A DNA stretch of 6,103 bases from an uncultured Bacteroidota bacterium (GTDB taxonomy: Bacteria > Bacteroidota > Bacteroidia > Chitinophagales > Chitinophagaceae). A model generated the notes under the pieces. The model was not told the origin of the DNA. It saw only the letters and a list, made by a program, of their open reading frames with translations, and did no database searches. Location of the stretch: contig CAMLKS010000159.1 in NCBI GenBank assembly GCA_946480675.1, positions 1 through 6,103 of the forward strand, written 5' to 3'. Shown here piece after piece: positions 3,438 to 6,103 of the stretch (the first letter of the stretch is position 1; the number at the start of each line of letters is the position of its first letter). Made by a program: the position numbers and the translations under genes.

Positions 3438-6103
3438 ATGAAGAAATTTTTACTGGCGATGGTTTTGCTGTCGGGTGCAACCTATTATGCATCAGCGCAA
3501 AACGGAGCATTCAGAAGCCCCGGCAATACACTCTATTGGAAGAACCGTATGCCCGATGCCGCTTACTGGCAGCAGGATGTGCATTATGATATAGATGCAC
3601 GGATAGACGAAGAAAAACACATAATAGAAGCGGCGGAAACACTGGAGTACTGGAACAATTCTCCCGATACGCTGCACTTCGTATTCTTCCACCTGTGGCA
3701 GAATGCCTTTGTAAAGGGTTCGCACCTGCACGCCTTGGAGAAAGCAAGCAATACCAAAATAAGGCTGGGCAAGTATGAAAAAGAAGGGCTGGGTACTGTA
3801 GTAGAAAAACTAACGGTTGATGGCAGCGAAGTGAAGACTGAGTTGGATAATACCATTATGAAAGTATACCTGCCCAGACCATTATACCCAGGTGCTAAGG
3901 TGCGCTTTGTAATGGACTTCAAAACCTATTATGATAACGGTGCTACCCGCCGCCGTATGAAGATGTACGATGCATGGGGTTTCAAGCATTACAATGGTGT
4001 GCAGTGGTTTCCTAAGATATGTGTGTACGACCGCAAGTTTGGCTGGGACACACACCAGCACCTCAACAAAGAGTTTTATGCCGACTTTGGTTCTTACAAT
4101 GTATCGCTCGATTTTCCTTCCAACTATATAGTAGAAGCAACGGGTGAACTGATGAACCGCAAAGAGATGCTGCCCGATACGCTGCGTGAAAAGCTCGACA
4201 TCAAGAACTTTGCAAATAAAAAGTGGAATGAAAAGCCATCGGAAATAATACCGTATAAAAAAGGCGAACGTAAAATATGGCGCTTCAAGGCAAATAATGT
4301 GCATGACTTTGCCTTCACGGCCGATCCGTCTTACCGCATAGCTACCACCTACTGGAATGGCGTGGAATGCGTAGGACTGGCACAGGAACCGCATGCTGCC
4401 AAATGGCAGAACAGTGCCGAATATGTAGCCAAGATTATCAAGACCTTCTCTGAAGACATAGGTATGTATCAATACCCCAAAATGGTAGCTGCAGATGCTG
4501 CCGATGGTATGGAATACCCTATGCTGACACTGGACGGCGGTGGCGACCCCGGTTACCGTGGCTTGCTGGTGCACGAAATAGCGCACAACTGGTTTTATGG
4601 CCAGGTAGGTAATAATGAAACCTATCGCGCTGCATTGGATGAAGGCTTTACCCAGTTCCTCACCGCATGGGGGCTGCGTAAAATAGATGGTGATACGCTG
4701 GTGGCTGATAAGGTAAAAGGCTATAAAGGCCACTTCAGCGAGCCGGAAGTAGTGGTAGACAGGCGCGTGTACAATGCTTACCTGTACGATGCACTGAACC
4801 AGGATGAAGTGCAGCTCAATACACACTCCAACGATTTCCATAATGCGCTGGGCCATGAAGGTGGTTATCGTGGTGTATATTATAAAACAGCTACCATGCT
4901 TTACAATATGCAGTATGTGTTGGGCGACTCTTTATTCCTTGCTGCCATGCAGCATTATTTCAACCAATGGCGTTTTGCGCACCCATATTTTGAAGATTTC
5001 CGTAATTCAATTATACAATTTACCCATGTAGATCTCAACTGGTTCTTCGACCAATGGCTGGAGACTACCAAGACCATAGACTATGGCATCACCGGCATTC
5101 GCAAGCGCGGCGTGGGCAGGTACGATATCAAGTTTCGCCGCAGGGGGCAGATGCAAATGCCTATCGATTTTACAGTGACGGATAAAGATGGTGCCAAGCA
5201 CGATTTCCATATTCCTAACACGTGGTTTGAGAAAAAGACACATGCTACCGTACTGCCAAAATGGTACGGCTGGGACAATCTGCACAGCACCTATACTGCC
5301 ACGGTTACCGTGCCCGAAGGTATCCGCAATGTGCAGATAGATACCAGCTTCCGCCTGGCCGATATCTACATCATGGATAATTATAAAACGCGTGGCCTGC
5401 CGTTCTCACCAAAGGCACTGGCATTGAAACTGGATGGTGGCGTTAGCGCACCGTGGGACCGCCGTCACAACCGTGCCTATGTGCGCCCCGATGTGTGGTA
5501 CAATCCCGTAGATGGTATAAAACTGGGTGCGCACCTGGAAGGTGATTATCTCTACAGCATGCATAAGATAGATGCTACGGTATGGGTAAACACGCACTTC
5601 TTCCAGGCATACGATTACCAAAGCACGAAGAGCCAGGGCTGGTACGATAAGTACACACCTATCAACTACACATTGAATTATACCTCGCCGCTTAGCAGGT
5701 TTAAACCAAAGCTTCAATTGCAGATAAACAGCCGCCTGCTCGATGGCCTGTGGTATCATCGCGGTGGTTTCAACTGGCTGATGAATGGTAACAATACCAT
5801 AGCGCTTTATGCGCAAACCATGTGGCGCCCGCTGGTGTATGATAAAGATTATCTCATCTACAAAAACGAATGGAGCAGTGCCCGGGCATTACCTAATTCA
5901 TCTGTTAATGCGGCATGGACACATAATTACAGCTACCTGCATGGCAATGGTACCTACAAGGTGAGCCTGCGTGCACCATTCCTCACCGGCAATAATGCTA
6001 AAGCATTCGATTATGCTTACCTGCAAATGGAAGCGACCAACACTAACAAGCTGGATAAGTTTGAAATACGCACCCGTTTGTTTGGCCGCTATGGTACCGG
6101 CAG
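3438..6103 (+). CDS. Secreted M1-family zinc metallopeptidase with barrel-like C-terminal region, cut by window edge
   Basis: The visible 888 residues start with a Sec signal peptide (MKKFLLAMVLLSG... with cleavage expected after A20 in ASA-Q), so the protein leaves the cytoplasm. The M1 fold follows: an N-terminal beta domain to about residue 260, then the gluzincin active site. Seen: GMEYP at 357-361 (the GAMEN-equivalent exopeptidase motif, with E359), HEIAH at 379-383 and E402 exactly 18 residues after the second His, giving zinc ligands H379, H383 and E402 with E380 as catalytic base; Y481 before Y482-K483 fits the transition-state tyrosine. All key residues are intact, so aminopeptidase-type activity on peptides is likely. 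A beta-sandwich-like part follows (about 515-640). From about 660 the sequence alternates aromatic and polar residues in short strands (from YNPVDGIKLGAHLEGDY at about 687), resembling an outer-membrane barrel. ATG 3438 is the only start giving the signal peptide. The end lies beyond the window. Confidence 0.9.
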   Translation, partial: MKKFLLAMVLLSGATYYASAQNGAFRSPGNTLYWKNRMPDAAYWQQDVHYDIDARIDEEKHIIEAAETLEYWNNSPDTLHFVFFHLWQNAFVKGSHLHALEKASNTKIRLGKYEKEGLGTVVEKLTVDGSEVKTELDNTIMKVYLPRPLYPGAKVRFVMDFKTYYDNGATRRRMKMYDAWGFKHYNGVQWFPKICVYDRKFGWDTHQHLNKEFYADFGSYNVSLDFPSNYIVEATGELMNRKEMLPDTLREKLDIKNFANKKWNEKPSEIIPYKKGERKIWRFKANNVHDFAFTADPSYRIATTYWNGVECVGLAQEPHAAKWQNSAEYVAKIIKTFSEDIGMYQYPKMVAADAADGMEYPMLTLDGGGDPGYRGLLVHEIAHNWFYGQVGNNETYRAALDEGFTQFLTAWGLRKIDGDTLVADKVKGYKGHFSEPEVVVDRRVYNAYLYDALNQDEVQLNTHSNDFHNALGHEGGYRGVYYKTATMLYNMQYVLGDSLFLAAMQHYFNQWRFAHPYFEDFRNSIIQFTHVDLNWFFDQWLETTKTIDYGITGIRKRGVGRYDIKFRRRGQMQMPIDFTVTDKDGAKHDFHIPNTWFEKKTHATVLPKWYGWDNLHSTYTATVTVPEGIRNVQIDTSFRLADIYIMDNYKTRGLPFSPKALALKLDGGVSAPWDRRHNRAYVRPDVWYNPVDGIKLGAHLEGDYLYSMHKIDATVWVNTHFFQAYDYQSTKSQGWYDKYTPINYTLNYTSPLSRFKPKLQLQINSRLLDGLWYHRGGFNWLMNGNNTIALYAQTMWRPLVYDKDYLIYKNEWSSARALPNSSVNAAWTHNYSYLHGNGTYKVSLRAPFLTGNNAKAFDYAYLQMEATNTNKLDKFEIRTRLFGRYGTG

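Noticed and set aside
3882..4856. A 324-codon open frame on the minus strand
   Set aside because: It lies wholly inside the M1 peptidase gene, opposite the active-site motifs HEIAH and GMEYP, and its translation is rich in Cys, His and Ile without domain motifs. It is an antisense shadow.
5406..5816. A 136-codon minus-strand frame
   Set aside because: It is antisense to the barrel-like part of the M1 gene, whose plus-strand frame is uninterrupted through to the window edge.

Overview
The window looks like chromosomal DNA from a member of the Bacteroidota, most likely close to Chitinophagaceae/Sphingobacteriia. The pointers are promoter boxes of the Bacteroidota type (TAnnTTTG) next to genes, the absence of Shine-Dalgarno sequences, a SMUG2-type uracil-DNA glycosylase, and a long M1 peptidase with a barrel-like C-terminal extension. 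The genus cannot be fixed from the sequence. No tRNA, rRNA, insertion sequence or CRISPR array was seen.

Left part (1-1713): a type III polyketide synthase gene on the minus strand, cut by the left edge, faces away from a UbiA-superfamily membrane prenyltransferase gene on the plus strand. Only 26 bp separate the two proposed starts. The pair suggests biosynthesis of a phenolic lipid or quinone-like metabolite: the synthase would make an alkylresorcinol or alkylpyrone from an acyl starter and malonyl-CoA, and the UbiA protein would prenylate an aromatic product in the membrane. This is inference from families and position. Any methyltransferase or flavoprotein partners would lie beyond the left edge.

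Middle part (1714-3192): an AT-rich gene for an unrecognised membrane-anchored protein of 221 residues sits behind its own promoter, whose spacer holds a perfect inverted repeat. It is followed closely by a SMUG2-like DNA repair glycosylase, whose -7 box lies four bases from the ATG and so predicts a leaderless mRNA.

Intergenic region 3193-3437: 245 bp without a supported protein gene, but not empty. On the minus strand it holds an exact TAnnTTTG box, about 120 nt of transcript with one hairpin and a 54-nt G-free stretch, then a GC hairpin followed by a T-rich tail. Together these look like a complete small-RNA gene, the most novel candidate here.

Right part (3438-6103): an M1-family zinc metallopeptidase with a signal peptide and a complete active site, followed by a long C-terminal region that looks like outer-membrane beta strands. 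It runs off the right edge. The genes appear functionally unrelated to one another except for the synthase/UbiA pair.
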